Source: Kutzneria chonburiensis (lineage in GTDB: Bacteria; Actinomycetota; Actinomycetes; Mycobacteriales; Pseudonocardiaceae). From it: 64,000 bases of DNA. A model generated the notes under the pieces. The model saw only the letters and a list, made by a program, of their open reading frames with translations, searched no databases and was not told the origin of the DNA. Made by a program: the position numbers and the translations under genes. The stretch covers positions 2,046,001 to 2,110,000 of the forward strand of contig NZ_CP097263.1 in NCBI RefSeq assembly GCF_028622115.1, given 5' to 3'. This document shows, in pieces, positions 11,092 to 20,444 of this stretch; within the stretch, counting starts at the first letter, position 1, and the number at the start of each line of letters is the position of its first letter.

Positions 11092-11766
11092 ATGCTGCGC
11101 GACGACCTGTGGGAGCTCGGGGAACCGGTGCTGCGCAAGGTGAACGACCATCCGTTCTGGTCGGGGCTGCGGGACGGCTCGCTGCCGGACGGCGTGCTGA
11201 CCTACTTCGTGGAGCAGGACACCGGCTACCTGTTGCCGACCTTCGGCCGGGCGCTCAACCGCTGCGCCGCGATCGCCGTCGCCGACCAGCACGCGGAGCT
11301 GCTCACCCTGTGCGCCGGGGCGACGTTGGCCTCGGCCGGCCGGCTGCGGGCCGCTTTCGACGAGCTGGGGCCGAAGATGGACCAGCCCGCCCGGGCCTCG
11401 GAGCCGCCGGTCGACCCGGCCGTGCAGGCCCATTGCGCCTTCTTCACCGCGACCACCGCGACGTCGCTGCCGGCGGCGATCGGCGGCGTGCTGCCGATGG
11501 TGTGGTTCAACCTGCACCTGAGCAACGCGATGACCGCCACCACCGGGTCCCGTTACCAGCCGTGGATCGACGCCTACGACTCCGGCTCCGGCTTCGAGCA
11601 GGCCGTCGAGCAGGTCCTGGTCATGGTCGACGAGATCGGCGCCGACTGCACTCCGGCCGAGCGCGACCGTCTGATCACCCAGTTCACCCTGGGCGCTCGC
11701 CACGAGCTCGCCTTCGCCGAACTGGTGGTGCGCCGGGACAACTGGGCCGTCCGTCAGTCCTCTTGA
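11092..11766 (+). CDS. TenA/PqqC-like (haem-oxygenase fold) protein, copy 1
   Basis: 224 residues of the TenA/THI-4 helical family: N-terminal 'LRKVNDHPFWSGLRDGSLP', 'FVEQDTGYLLPTFGRAL', and a C-terminal 'ARHELAFAELVVRRDNW' containing the conserved Glu. The thiaminase cysteine of the 'LPC.W' motif is Met here (LPMVWFN), as in the paralogue at 24306. Thiamine salvage is therefore unlikely. A role in the polyketide pathway, such as cofactor-free oxidation or binding, is inferred from cluster location. GGAG lies upstream of the ATG. Confidence 0.82.
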   Translation: MLRDDLWELGEPVLRKVNDHPFWSGLRDGSLPDGVLTYFVEQDTGYLLPTFGRALNRCAAIAVADQHAELLTLCAGATLASAGRLRAAFDELGPKMDQPARASEPPVDPAVQAHCAFFTATTATSLPAAIGGVLPMVWFNLHLSNAMTATTGSRYQPWIDAYDSGSGFEQAVEQVLVMVDEIGADCTPAERDRLITQFTLGARHELAFAELVVRRDNWAVRQSS

Positions 11767-11852
11767 CATTCGAGGGATCTCTCAGCAGACTCAACTCCCT
11801 TGATCATCCAGTTATTTTGTCTTTGAGATACCTTTTTTGAGAGGAAGTTGTC

Positions 11853-12281
11853 GTGCCGGACCGCACCGTCCTGACCGAGGCCGACGAGCACACGCTGCTC
11901 ACCGCCGCCTACGGCACCGTCGTGCTGATGACCGCGGCCAACCCCGGCCCCATCGCCTCCGCCAAGTCGAGCACCGCGGCGAGCCTGGCCATGACCTCGG
12001 CCACCGGCCTCACCGGTCACGTGTTCGCCATCAAGACCAAGGCGAAGGACCTGGACCTCAACGGCGGCAACACCGCCGAGATCGCCGAGACGGTGTTCCC
12101 CGCGCTCACCGCGTCGGTGGAGCTGTTGCAGGCCAAGGCCCCCGACGAGGCCGAGAACTTCCGCGCCACCATCACCACGATGACCGCGGCCGCCATGCGC
12201 TCCCACCACGGCGAGCCGCTGCCCACCGAGCTCGAGATGGCCCGCAAGATCCACAAGGCCTTGGAGGCCGCCGGCGCGTGA
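11853..12281 (+). CDS. Hypothetical protein
   Basis: 142 residues from a GTG preceded by GAGGAAG. It is Ala/Thr-rich and probably helical, with no motif I recognise and no signal peptide or membrane span. The 85 nt upstream are AT-rich for this genome (TTGATC, then TTATTTTG and TTTGAGATACC) and could hold its own promoter. It lies between the TenA-like gene and a convergent methyltransferase, ending at a small GC-rich hairpin. Function is unknown. Confidence 0.6.
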   Translation: MPDRTVLTEADEHTLLTAAYGTVVLMTAANPGPIASAKSSTAASLAMTSATGLTGHVFAIKTKAKDLDLNGGNTAEIAETVFPALTASVELLQAKAPDEAENFRATITTMTAAAMRSHHGEPLPTELEMARKIHKALEAAGA

Positions 12282-12299
12282 CCTGACTCCGACAGAAAG

Positions 12300-12321
12300 A
12301 AGGGGCGCCGCCGGCGCCCTT
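12300..12321. terminator. Small GC-rich hairpin terminator
   Basis: An AAGGGGCGCC / GGCGCCCTT inverted repeat with a 3-nt loop. It lies between the convergent hypothetical gene and methyltransferase gene. Confidence 0.65.
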
Positions 12322-12341
12322 CCCTGCTATTCCACGACCAG

Positions 12342-13007
12342 CTATGCCACGACTGCCCGGAACAACGCCGTCGTGCCCTTGATCACCAGTTGGTGGTCGG
12401 GCAGATGGCGCTTGAGCTGTCGCCGCAGCCCGTCCGGGTCGTCGCCCTGGTTCTGGAAGTTGCCCCGCTCGTGCTGCTCCAGCAACGCCCGGTGGGTCAC
12501 GGCGTTCATCGGCACGCCCTCGGCCAGGATGGTGGTGCCGAAGATCCGACCACCGGGCCGCACGACCTTGGCCAGGTGCTCGAAGATGATGCCCTTCTCC
12601 TCCCAGCCACCGGGAATGCAGTGCAGCACCAGGTTGAGGCCGACGGAATCGAAGTGGTCGGGCGGCAGGGGCAGCGGGTCGAGCAGGTTGGCCTGGCAGG
12701 TCTCCGGCTTGAACCGGGCCAGCCGACGAGCCGACACGGTCAGGCACTCGGTGTTCAGGTCGAGCAGCGTGATCTCGGGATCCTTGACCCGCCACCGGGT
12801 CTTGTCCACGAAATAGCCCGTGCCCGGACCGACGTCCAGGTGCCGCCGCCCGACGGAACGGTCGTAGAGGCGGCGCATGGGACCGATTCCGCAGCCCCAC
12901 ACCAGCGGACAGAACAGCCGGAGCACGAGCGTGTCGTAGATCCGGAGGGTGCGCTCGTCGTACGTCTCCAGCGAATGCGTGATCCGCGGATCCAGCTCGT
13001 CGGTCAT
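12342..13007 (-). CDS. Class I SAM-dependent methyltransferase
   Basis: 221 residues. The SAM-binding motif I is HLDVGPGTGYFVD, with a motif II acid in 'ITLLDLNTECL' and a post-motif 'VVRPGGRIFGTTIL'. It differs from the larger two-domain O-methyltransferases elsewhere in the window and may methylate O, N or C. It lies 64 nt downstream of a P450 on the same strand, so the two are probably co-transcribed tailoring genes. Confidence 0.82.
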   Translation of the reverse strand: MTDELDPRITHSLETYDERTLRIYDTLVLRLFCPLVWGCGIGPMRRLYDRSVGRRHLDVGPGTGYFVDKTRWRVKDPEITLLDLNTECLTVSARRLARFKPETCQANLLDPLPLPPDHFDSVGLNLVLHCIPGGWEEKGIIFEHLAKVVRPGGRIFGTTILAEGVPMNAVTHRALLEQHERGNFQNQGDDPDGLRRQLKRHLPDHQLVIKGTTALFRAVVA

Positions 13008-13071
13008 GCCGAGGTCTCCCGGTGGGAAGGGGGCGCCGGCGGGCCTGGGGGAGTCCGCCGGCGTCCCGGGG

Positions 13072-14259
13072 TCAGTGCAGGGACACCGGCAGGGACCGGA
13101 TGCTGTTGGTGAAGTTGGTGTGCGCCCACACCGCCGGCCCGCCCAGCGCAATGCCGGGCTCGGCCACGACGTGCTGGATCAGGTGCCGCAGCTCCATCAT
13201 GGCCAGCAGCCGCCCGATGCAGACGTGCGGACCGCCGCCGCCGAAGGTGATGTGCGGGTTGGGGTGCCGCGTCACGTCGAACTTGAGCGGATCGGTGAAC
13301 ACGCGCTCGTCGTAGTTGGCCGAGCTGAACCACAGCGCGACCAGCTCGTCGGCCTTGATCTCCTGGCCGTTGACCACGGTGTCCTCGGTGACCCGCCGGG
13401 CGAAGTGCGTGACCGGCGTGACCCAGCGCAGAACCTCCTGCACGGCAGTGGGAATCTGCGTCGGGTCCTTGCGGAGGATGGCCAGCTGCTCGGGATTGTC
13501 GAGCAGCGCCAACACCGCGCCGGTCAGTGCGCTGTACGTGGACTCGCTGCCGCCCAGCATGGTCATGGTGAACTGGGCGATCTCCTCGGTGGTGAGCAGC
13601 ATGTCGCGCACCGGGGTGGACAGCAGCACGCCGATCAGGCCCTCGCCGGGCTCGGTCCGACGGCGGTGCTCGGTGAGGTCCTTGAGGTACTCGAACATCT
13701 CCCGGAACATCTCATCGGTCTGCTGCGTGTCCTGGGTGTAGTCCGGGTGGCTCCGGTTGACGGTGCGCTTGGCCCACTCGTACGCGTACGGCCGGTCGGA
13801 CTGCGGGATGCCGATCAGCTCGGCCAGCGCCCGTACCGGCACCTCCAGCGACACCTCGGTGGCCAGGTCGAACTCGCCCAGCTCACGGGCCTGGGCCCAG
13901 ACCTGGTCGACGACCCGCCCGACCGGCTCCTCCAGCCCGGCGATGCGGGTCGGGGTGAACGCCTTGAGCGCCAGCCGGCGCATCCGGGTGTGGTCCGGCG
14001 GGTCGATGAAGGAGATGTCCCGCAGCTTGGACGTCACCTCGCGGAACCGGGTCATGGTGGTCGGATAGGACGAGAACAGCTGGGTGTCGCGAGAGGCGGC
14101 CACCACGTCGGCGTGCTTCACGATGTACCAGAACTGGTCGCCCTCGTGATTGTCGCCGCGGGCCAGGCCCTCGCGGTCGCGCAGATCGCGGAAGTACTCG
14201 TGCGGTATGCCGTCGACGAAGGCCGTGGAATGCATGAGATCCGGTTCGGTAGTCGTCAT
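13072..14259 (-). CDS. Cytochrome P450
   Basis: 395 residues, usual for a bacterial soluble class I P450. Visible motifs are the I-helix LGGSEST (acidic residue present), the K-helix EVLR and the haem loop FGGGGPHVCIG with the Cys ligand. It probably hydroxylates or cross-links the polyketide. No ferredoxin is adjacent, so it may share the one at 26187. It is divergent from the O-methyltransferase operon at 14431 across a 171-nt gap. Confidence 0.92.
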   Translation of the reverse strand: MTTTEPDLMHSTAFVDGIPHEYFRDLRDREGLARGDNHEGDQFWYIVKHADVVAASRDTQLFSSYPTTMTRFREVTSKLRDISFIDPPDHTRMRRLALKAFTPTRIAGLEEPVGRVVDQVWAQARELGEFDLATEVSLEVPVRALAELIGIPQSDRPYAYEWAKRTVNRSHPDYTQDTQQTDEMFREMFEYLKDLTEHRRRTEPGEGLIGVLLSTPVRDMLLTTEEIAQFTMTMLGGSESTYSALTGAVLALLDNPEQLAILRKDPTQIPTAVQEVLRWVTPVTHFARRVTEDTVVNGQEIKADELVALWFSSANYDERVFTDPLKFDVTRHPNPHITFGGGGPHVCIGRLLAMMELRHLIQHVVAEPGIALGGPAVWAHTNFTNSIRSLPVSLH

Positions 14260-14430
14260 CCTGCTCTCCGCCGCGAAGTCGGGTGCTGTGGCCTGCGAGC
14301 GTCACAGGCGGCAGTGGGGAGCCGATCCAGCGGCGGTGGGAGGGTGCCCGAGCGCCTGACCAACGGTGCACCAGAGCCGTCGGCCACGCTGCACCGGTCG
14401 TAGACCCGGAGCTGACGCGAGGAGTTCGCG

Positions 14431-15480
14431 GTGGACATCAAGGACGGCTTGCTCGACGTATTCTCCGCACTTCTGCCGCCACGGCAACGGGTGCTGGCGC
14501 TGTTCACGGCGAAGTGGACGATCGGCGCGCTGCGGCCGATCGTGGAGCTGGGCATCCCGGAGCTGCTGGCCGCCGGCCCGCAGACCGCCGACGACCTGGC
14601 CGCGGCCACCAGCGTCGACCCGGACGCGCTGTACCGGGTGCTGCGCTGCTGCGCCGCCGCCGGCATCTTCGCCGAGACTGAGGGCCGCACCTTCGCCCAC
14701 ACGCCGGCCTCGGACGCGCTGCGGATGGACGTGCCGGACACCATCCGGGACATGTTCCTGTTCGCCTCGGACATGATGATGTGGCGCCCGTACGAGGACG
14801 TGCTGCACACCGTGCAGACCGGCGAGACCGCCTTCGACCACGTCTTCGGGATGTCGTTCTTCGAGTTCCTCAAGGCCAACCCGGACCGCAGCGCGCTGTT
14901 CGACCGGGCCATGATCCAGAACCGCTACCCGGCGACCAACCAGATCCTGGACGAGTTCGACTTCGGCCGGTTCCGCAAGATCGCCGACGTCGGCGGGGGC
15001 AAGGGCCAGTTCCTGGCCGACATCCTCACCCGCTTCCCCGAGTCCACCGGTGTGCTGTGCGACCTGCCGCACGTGGTGGTGGACGCGAAGCCGGTGTTCG
15101 AGGCGGCCGGTGTGGCCGAGCGGGTGGAGATCGTCGACACCGACTTCTTCGCCGAGGTCACGCCGGGCTGCGACGCGTACCTGATCAAGCACGCCATGCA
15201 CAACTGGAACGACACCGACGCGGCCCGCATCGCCCGCACCATCCGCACCGCCATCGGCGACGACCAGAACGCCCGGCTGCTGATCGTGGACATGGTGCTG
15301 ACCGCGCCGGGCGGCTGGGACATCGGCAAGCTCACCGACATCGAGATGCTGGCCGCGCTGGGCGGCCGCGAGCGCAGCGCCGACGAGTGGCACCGGATGC
15401 TGGCGGCCGAGGGCTTCGAGCCGGCCAACGACCCGCAGCCGGGCAACCTGGCCATCCTCGAATACCGGGCGAAGTCGTGA
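14431..15480 (+). CDS. SAM-dependent O-methyltransferase (aromatic polyketide type)
   Basis: 349 residues from a GTG with GAGGAG upstream. It has the two-domain plant-type/acetylserotonin OMT layout: an N-terminal dimerisation winged helix (LGIPELLAAGPQTADDLAAA) and a C-terminal Rossmann domain with ADVGGGKGQF. The catalytic His lies in 'IKHAMHNWND'. The enzyme transfers methyl to a phenol OH. It is the first gene of a three-gene operon, and its stop overlaps the next GTG by four bases. Confidence 0.9.
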   Translation: MDIKDGLLDVFSALLPPRQRVLALFTAKWTIGALRPIVELGIPELLAAGPQTADDLAAATSVDPDALYRVLRCCAAAGIFAETEGRTFAHTPASDALRMDVPDTIRDMFLFASDMMMWRPYEDVLHTVQTGETAFDHVFGMSFFEFLKANPDRSALFDRAMIQNRYPATNQILDEFDFGRFRKIADVGGGKGQFLADILTRFPESTGVLCDLPHVVVDAKPVFEAAGVAERVEIVDTDFFAEVTPGCDAYLIKHAMHNWNDTDAARIARTIRTAIGDDQNARLLIVDMVLTAPGGWDIGKLTDIEMLAALGGRERSADEWHRMLAAEGFEPANDPQPGNLAILEYRAKS

Positions 15481-16652
15481 AGGCGCCCGGAAAGAAGGCG
15501 ATCGTCGTAGGCGGCGGCATCGGCGGTCTGTCCGCCGCTGCCGGCCTGCACCGCATCGGCTGGGACGTCACGGTTCTCGAGCGGCACGACACGCTGCGGG
15601 AGATCGGCGCCGGCATTTCGCTGATGCCCAGCGCGCAGAAGGCCCTCGATCAGCTCGGCGTCGGCGACGAACTGCGCGCGATCGCCGCGATCGTGCCGCC
15701 GCCGGGCGTGCGCGCGCCGAACGGCCGGCGGATCATGCACGGCATCGACCCGCTGGTCATGCAGCAGCGCGGTCTGGTGTCGGTGGCCCTGCTGCGGGCC
15801 GACCTGCTGTCGGTGATCGGTTCGGCCGTGCCGACGGCGTCGGTGATCACCGGGGCCGAAGCCACCAAGGTCACCGAGGACGGCAGCGTCGCCTACACGA
15901 AGGGCGACGATCACCTGAGCCTGCAAGGTGATCTGGTCGTGGTGGCCGACGGCATCAGCAGCCGGCTGCGCCGCCAGCTCTGGCCGGACGCGCCCGCGCC
16001 GTCCTACAGCGGGCACAGCGTCTGGCAGGGCGCGACCTCCCGTCCCGTCCCGCACCCCGAGTTCAGCGGCAACACCTGGGGCCGTGGCCACCAGTTCGGG
16101 CGGATGCCGCTGGCCGGCGGCCGGGTCGGCTGGTACGCCGTGGCCAACACCCCGGCCGGCACCCGCTACGACGACGAGCACGCGGAAGTGCTGCGCCGCT
16201 TCGGTTCCTGGCACGACCCGATCCCGGAGATCATCCGGGCCACCGAGGTCGTGCTGCACCACGACAGCAACGAGCTGCGGACCCCGCTGTCCACCTTCGT
16301 GCAGGGCCGCGTCGCGCTGCTGGGCGACGCCGCGCACCCGATGACCTCGGACATCGGTCAGGGTGCGTGCCAAGCCATCGAAGATGCCGTGGTGCTGTGC
16401 GCGCACCTGCAACGCGCCAACGATCTGCCGACCGCGCTGAAGCAGTACGACGAACAGCGGCGGCCGCACACGTGGAAGATCACCGAGGCCTCGCACAGCA
16501 TGGGCAAGATGACGATGCTGGAACACCCCCTTGCCGTGCTGCTGCGGGACCGGGTGGCCGGAATTCTGCCCTCGGGCCCGGCGGTGAAGGCGACGGCTGA
16601 CGTCGGTGGCTGGCAGCCCCCGACCCTGGACGTCAATGGAGGCGGCAAGTGA
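15477..16652 (+). CDS. FAD-dependent monooxygenase (salicylate hydroxylase-like)
   Basis: 391 residues with the FAD-binding GGGIGGLSAA motif at the N-terminus, a 'DG' motif (VVADGISSRLR) and the second FAD motif LLGDAAHPM. Members of this family hydroxylate aromatic rings with NAD(P)H and O2. The GTGA overlap with the upstream OMT and with the downstream NmrA-like gene shows tight coupling. Confidence 0.88.
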   Translation: MKAPGKKAIVVGGGIGGLSAAAGLHRIGWDVTVLERHDTLREIGAGISLMPSAQKALDQLGVGDELRAIAAIVPPPGVRAPNGRRIMHGIDPLVMQQRGLVSVALLRADLLSVIGSAVPTASVITGAEATKVTEDGSVAYTKGDDHLSLQGDLVVVADGISSRLRRQLWPDAPAPSYSGHSVWQGATSRPVPHPEFSGNTWGRGHQFGRMPLAGGRVGWYAVANTPAGTRYDDEHAEVLRRFGSWHDPIPEIIRATEVVLHHDSNELRTPLSTFVQGRVALLGDAAHPMTSDIGQGACQAIEDAVVLCAHLQRANDLPTALKQYDEQRRPHTWKITEASHSMGKMTMLEHPLAVLLRDRVAGILPSGPAVKATADVGGWQPPTLDVNGGGK

Positions 16653-17497
16653 TCCTGGTTCTCGGTTCCACCGGCAACGTCGGCCGGGAGCTGGTGGCGC
16701 AGCTGGTCGCCGCCGGCGAGTCCGTGCGGGCGTTCACCCGCACGCCGGAGAAGTTCCCGTCACTGCCCGGCTGCGAGGCTGTCGGCGGCGATCTCGACGA
16801 CACGAACACCCTGTCCGCCGCCATGGAAGGCGCGGACAGGGTGTTCGTGGCGGTGCCGGCCGGCCCACATTCGTCCACACAGGACGCCAACGTGGCCGAG
16901 GCCTTGACGGGGAGCAAGGTTCGCCACGTGGTGAAACTGTCCTCATTGGACGTGCTGCCGCCGGTCGACAACCTCTACGCCGAACTGCTGGCCGCGGGGG
17001 AGCGGAGCCTGCGCGAGTCCGGCGTACGGTGCACGGTGCTGCGGCCGACCGGGTTCATGACGAACGCGTTCCAGTGGCTGCATTCCGTGAAGTCCCAACG
17101 AACCGTGTACGGCATGTACGGCACCATCGCCCGTGCGCTGATCGACCCCGCCGACATCGCCGCGGTGGCGGTGCAGATGCTGCGCTCCGAGGACGGCGAC
17201 AACGAGATCCACGCCCTCACCGGACCCCAGCCGCTGACCATGCCGGAGCAGGTGGCGATCCTGGGTTCCGTGCTGGGCGAGGAGATCAGCTACGTCGACG
17301 CGCCACCGGAAACCGTGGGCGAGGCGATGAAACAGGCCGGTATGGACGCCGATTTCGTGGCCGGCATGCTCACCGCGCTCGGGAACACCGATCCCGAGCG
17401 CGGTGGCGTCGCACTGCCGACGGTCGAACGGATCACCGGTCGACCGCCCACCTCGTTCGCGGCCTGGCTGACCAGCAACGTCAGCCGCTTCCGCTAG
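16649..17497 (+). CDS. NmrA-like NAD(P)-binding reductase
   Basis: 282 residues with an N-terminal VLGSTGNVGREL dinucleotide motif. There is no SDR YxxxK at the usual place, so it is an atypical extended SDR/NmrA type. It may reduce a quinone or ketone, or act as a sensor. Context in an OMT-FMO operon favours a tailoring reductase. The stop codon overlaps that of the convergent SDR gene in one CTAG. Confidence 0.82.
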   Translation: MILVLGSTGNVGRELVAQLVAAGESVRAFTRTPEKFPSLPGCEAVGGDLDDTNTLSAAMEGADRVFVAVPAGPHSSTQDANVAEALTGSKVRHVVKLSSLDVLPPVDNLYAELLAAGERSLRESGVRCTVLRPTGFMTNAFQWLHSVKSQRTVYGMYGTIARALIDPADIAAVAVQMLRSEDGDNEIHALTGPQPLTMPEQVAILGSVLGEEISYVDAPPETVGEAMKQAGMDADFVAGMLTALGNTDPERGGVALPTVERITGRPPTSFAAWLTSNVSRFR

Positions 17498-18270
17498 CGG
17501 CCGCCGGCGGTCCGGACGACCTCGCCGGTGACGTTGCCGTTGGCCTCGGAGCCGAGGAAGACGATCAACCGCGCGATGTCCTCCGGATCGCTGAGCCGGC
17601 CGCTCGGCGTGATGGACAGCTCGTGGTCGGCCATGCCCTTGGTGATCGGGCTGGCCGCCATCGCCTCGTAGGCGCTCTCGGTCAGGGTGAGCCCCGGCGC
17701 GACCACGTTGACCAGCACGCCGCTGCCCTCGCCGCCCCACATCGCGCCGCGGGCGAAGCCGTGCATGGCCGCCTTGGACGCGCTGTAGATCTCCGAGCCG
17801 GGCAGTCCGTTGTGCGCGGTGGTGGAGGACAGGATCACGATCCGCCCCCACTTCCGCTCCCGCATGCCCCGCAGCGTCAGCTGGGCGGTGCGGATGGTGC
17901 CGTCGACGTTGGCCCGCAGCCGCGAGCCCCACTCCTCGGCCTCGGTGTTCTCGAACGTGGGCGTGGTCGCCGGGTCCTCCCACGTGAAGTACAAGGCGTT
18001 GGCCACCAACACATCCACGCCGCCCCAGCGGTCGTCGACCGCGTCGACGGCGGCGTCGATCGAGCCCATGTCGCGCAGGTCGTACGGGACGGCGAAGGAC
18101 CGCTCCTCGCCGCCCAGCTGCGCGACCACCTTGGCCGCCTCGTCGGCGGCCGAGTTGTACGTGATGGCGACCTTCGCCCCTTCGGCCCCGAACGCCAGGG
18201 CCACGGCCTTGCCGATGCCCCGGGTCGCCCCGGTGACCAGAACTCTGCGGTCCCGCAAACCAAGATCCAT
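17494..18270 (-). CDS. SDR family oxidoreductase
   Basis: 258 residues: TGATRGIGKA cofactor motif and YSASK catalytic motif. The usual NNAG stretch is replaced by 'VANALYF', which is unusual and resembles some enoyl-reductase-like SDRs. The N-terminus MDLGL...VLVTG resembles the SDRs at 35614 and 5852. It lies 79 nt downstream of KS-alpha with a palindromic site in the gap, so it probably has its own regulated promoter. Confidence 0.85.
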   Translation of the reverse strand: MDLGLRDRRVLVTGATRGIGKAVALAFGAEGAKVAITYNSAADEAAKVVAQLGGEERSFAVPYDLRDMGSIDAAVDAVDDRWGGVDVLVANALYFTWEDPATTPTFENTEAEEWGSRLRANVDGTIRTAQLTLRGMRERKWGRIVILSSTTAHNGLPGSEIYSASKAAMHGFARGAMWGGEGSGVLVNVVAPGLTLTESAYEAMAASPITKGMADHELSITPSGRLSDPEDIARLIVFLGSEANGNVTGEVVRTAGGR

Positions 18271-18316
18271 GTGCCGCGCCCCTCGTCGTAGCCGCGCGGC
18301 CCGACCGGGCCGCTCA

Positions 18317-18342
18317 TAGTAGAAAGTATACTAGTCGACGAG
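18317..18342. promoter_or_regulatory. Putative PadR-type operator upstream of SDR
   Basis: The segment contains AGTATACT (self-complementary) followed by CTAGTCGA. The 13-mer GAAAGTATACTAG (18322-18334) recurs exactly, as its reverse complement, upstream of the PadR gene at 40371-40383. A CTAGTCGA stretch follows both cores. It lies 47-72 nt upstream of the SDR start at 18270. Linking it to the PadR protein of 39733-40323 is an inference from the shared sequence. Confidence 0.6.
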
Positions 18343-18348
18343 CGGGCA

Positions 18349-19602
18349 CTAGCCGCGGCCGAGCACCATGGCGCTCTGGAAGCCACCGAACCCGCTGCCC
18401 ACGCACAGCACCGCGTCCGTCTTGTGCTCACGGGCGGTCAGCGGCACGTAGTCGAGGTCGCACTCGGGGTCACGGGTGCGAAGATTGGCCGTCGGCGGCA
18501 CCACCTGCCGTTGCAGCGCCAGCGCGCACGCCGCCACCTCGATCGACCCGATCGCGCCGAGCGAGTGCCCGACCATCGACTTGATCGAACTGACCGGCAC
18601 CTTGTAAGCGTGGTCGCCCAGCGACCGCTTGAACGCCGCGGTCTCGTGCCGGTCGTTCTGCTTGGTGCCGGAGCCGTGCGCGTTGATGTAGTCCACATCG
18701 GTCGGGTCGAGCCGGGCCCGGTCCAGCGCCACCCGGATCGCCTCGGCCATCTCCCGCCCGTCCGGCTTGAGGCCGGTCATGTGGAAACCGTTGGCCCGGT
18801 TGGCGAAACCGGAGATCTCGGCGTAGATGCGGGCGCCACGCCGCAGCGCCGCCTCCCGTTCCTCCAGCACCAGCACGGCCGAGCCCTCGCCCAGCACGAA
18901 TCCGTGCCGGTCGGCGTCGAACGGCCGGGACGCGGTCGACGGGTCGTCGTTGTCGGCCGAAGTCGCCTTGATCGCGTCGAAACAGGCCGACGTGATGGGG
19001 GACAGCGGGGCGTCCGTCGCGCCCGCGATCACCACGTCGGCACTGCCCTCGGCGATCAGCTGCACGCCGTGCCCGACCGCGTCGAGCCCGGACGTGCAGC
19101 CGGTGGACACCAACGTGACCGGTCCCTCGGCGTCGACCTCCCACGCCACTTCGACGGCGAGCGTGCTCGGCACCATGTAGCCGTACAGGTGCGGCACGCC
19201 GTAGCTGTGGTCGACCAGCCAGCGCTGCCCGGCGTCGGACAGCACGGCGTACTCCTCCTCCAGGCCCATCGTGCAGCCGACCGCGCTGCCGATGCTGACG
19301 CCGATCCGCTCCGGCGACAGGCCGCCGAGCTCGATCCCGCTGTCGGCCAACGCCTCGCGCGTGCAGACGATGGCGAACTGGGCCGCCCGGTCCATCCGCC
19401 GGATCTGCTGCGGGGACAGGCCGGCGGCGGCCGGGTCGAAGTCGCACTCGGCCGCGATCCGCGAGCGGAAACCGGTCGGGTCGAACAGGCTGATCGTCCT
19501 GGTCGCGGTGCGACCGGCGGTCAGCAGGTCCCAGAACGCCTCGCGGCCGATGCCGCCGGGCGCGACCACGCCGATGCCGGTGATGACCGCGCGGCCGGTC
19601 AT
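18349..19602 (-). CDS. Type II PKS ketosynthase alpha
   Basis: 417 residues. The active-site Cys169 lies in [11 protein letters not shown], and catalytic His motifs are NAHGSGT and GHSLGAIG. It is a very typical aromatic KS-alpha ([35 protein letters not shown]). It catalyses decarboxylative Claisen condensations as a heterodimer with the chain length factor. It starts at the ATGA that would overlap the frame-corrected cupin stop. No CLF follows; a SDR does. The only CLF is 14 kb away at 3429-4646 on the opposite strand. Confidence 0.95.
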   Translation of the reverse strand: MTGRAVITGIGVVAPGGIGREAFWDLLTAGRTATRTISLFDPTGFRSRIAAECDFDPAAAGLSPQQIRRMDRAAQFAIVCTREALADSGIELGGLSPERIGVSIGSAVGCTMGLEEEYAVLSDAGQRWLVDHSYGVPHLYGYMVPSTLAVEVAWEVDAEGPVTLVSTGCTSGLDAVGHGVQLIAEGSADVVIAGATDAPLSPITSACFDAIKATSADNDDPSTASRPFDADRHGFVLGEGSAVLVLEEREAALRRGARIYAEISGFANRANGFHMTGLKPDGREMAEAIRVALDRARLDPTDVDYINAHGSGTKQNDRHETAAFKRSLGDHAYKVPVSSIKSMVGHSLGAIGSIEVAACALALQRQVVPPTANLRTRDPECDLDYVPLTAREHKTDAVLCVGSGFGGFQSAMVLGRG

Positions 19603-20035
19603 CGGCCGCCCTCGGGCTGACCCACCGGCGTGTGCGGGATCTCCGGGTTGGGCACGGCCTCGGTGTCCACGTGGCCGAGATCGGGCCGAGGGCCAGCGGC
19701 GACAGATGGAACACCGCGTGCGCCTCCTCCTGTCCGATATTGACCAGGCGGTGCCGCACCCCGATCGGCACCAGCAGCGAGTCACCGGGACCCAGCGGCA
19801 CCTCGACGTCGTCCAGGGTCATCGTCAGCGATCCCGTGACGACGTGCAGGAACTCCTCGGAGTACGGGTGGTAGTGCTCGGCCACGAACTCGCCGACGCC
19901 CAGCCGCAGCACCCCGCCGAAGCCCGACGTGCACCCGACCGTCTTGGGGCTGAGGGTCACTCGCAGATCGCCGCCGCGCCGCTTGTTGGGCACGCAGTCG
20001 TCCGCGGCGATCTTGAGCTCTCGGGAAGTCGTCAC
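19599..20035 (-). CDS. TcmJ-like cupin of aromatic polyketide pathways; apparent 1-nt frameshift
   Basis: Cupin of the TcmJ/WhiE-ORFII type with metal-ligand histidines in '[16 protein letters not shown]' and a second motif near 'GVRHRLVN'. It starts at a GTG overlapping the upstream stop (GTGA). After 'FHLSPLALG' the frame breaks near 19683: adding one C to a CCC run restores the family C-terminus ([17 protein letters not shown]). The corrected frame ends in a TGA overlapping the KS-alpha ATG. The span is 437 nt, one base short of 146 codons. As read, the frame runs on into unrelated residues. Confidence 0.8.
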
Positions 20036-20367
20036 AGGACCCTCCCGTCGGCCGGCGTCCACACGTAGAACGGGGAAGCCATGGCGTCCTTGGGTTCCTT
20101 CCAGTTGGGGTCGTACGGCGAGATGTACTTGCCGAGCTTGGTGTTGATGTCCTTGTACAGCGGCGTGCTGCGGGCCTTGTACAGGTCCGGGTTGATGTCG
20201 GCGTCCGCCTCGACCAGGTGGAAGTACAGGTCGTGGAAGGCGAACAGGGTCCGCCGGGACACGCCGATCAGGTGGGGCAGCTCGGTGTTGTCGGACTCGG
20301 CGAACACGTCGGCGACGGCGGACGCGTCGGCCGCGTCCATCCTGGCCACGATGAGGGTGCGATGCAT
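20032..20367 (-). CDS. TcmI-like type II polyketide cyclase
   Basis: 111 residues of the TcmI/WhiE-VII cyclase family. The N-terminus 'MHRTLIVARMDAADASAVADVFAESD' and the 'DLYFHLVEAD' stretch followed by a C-terminal proline-rich tail (FYVWTP) are typical. It catalyses later ring closures. AGGAG precedes the ATG. It heads a cyclase-cupin-KS-alpha operon whose order matches the left half of classical aromatic PKS operons. Confidence 0.88.
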   Translation of the reverse strand: MHRTLIVARMDAADASAVADVFAESDNTELPHLIGVSRRTLFAFHDLYFHLVEADADINPDLYKARSTPLYKDINTKLGKYISPYDPNWKEPKDAMASPFYVWTPADGRVL

Positions 20368-20444
20368 CGTGTCTCCTGTGGGGGACGGGATTTCCTTGCG
20401 ACGATGGCAGATCGGCCTGGGAGCGGACTGGGGCCGATCTGGAA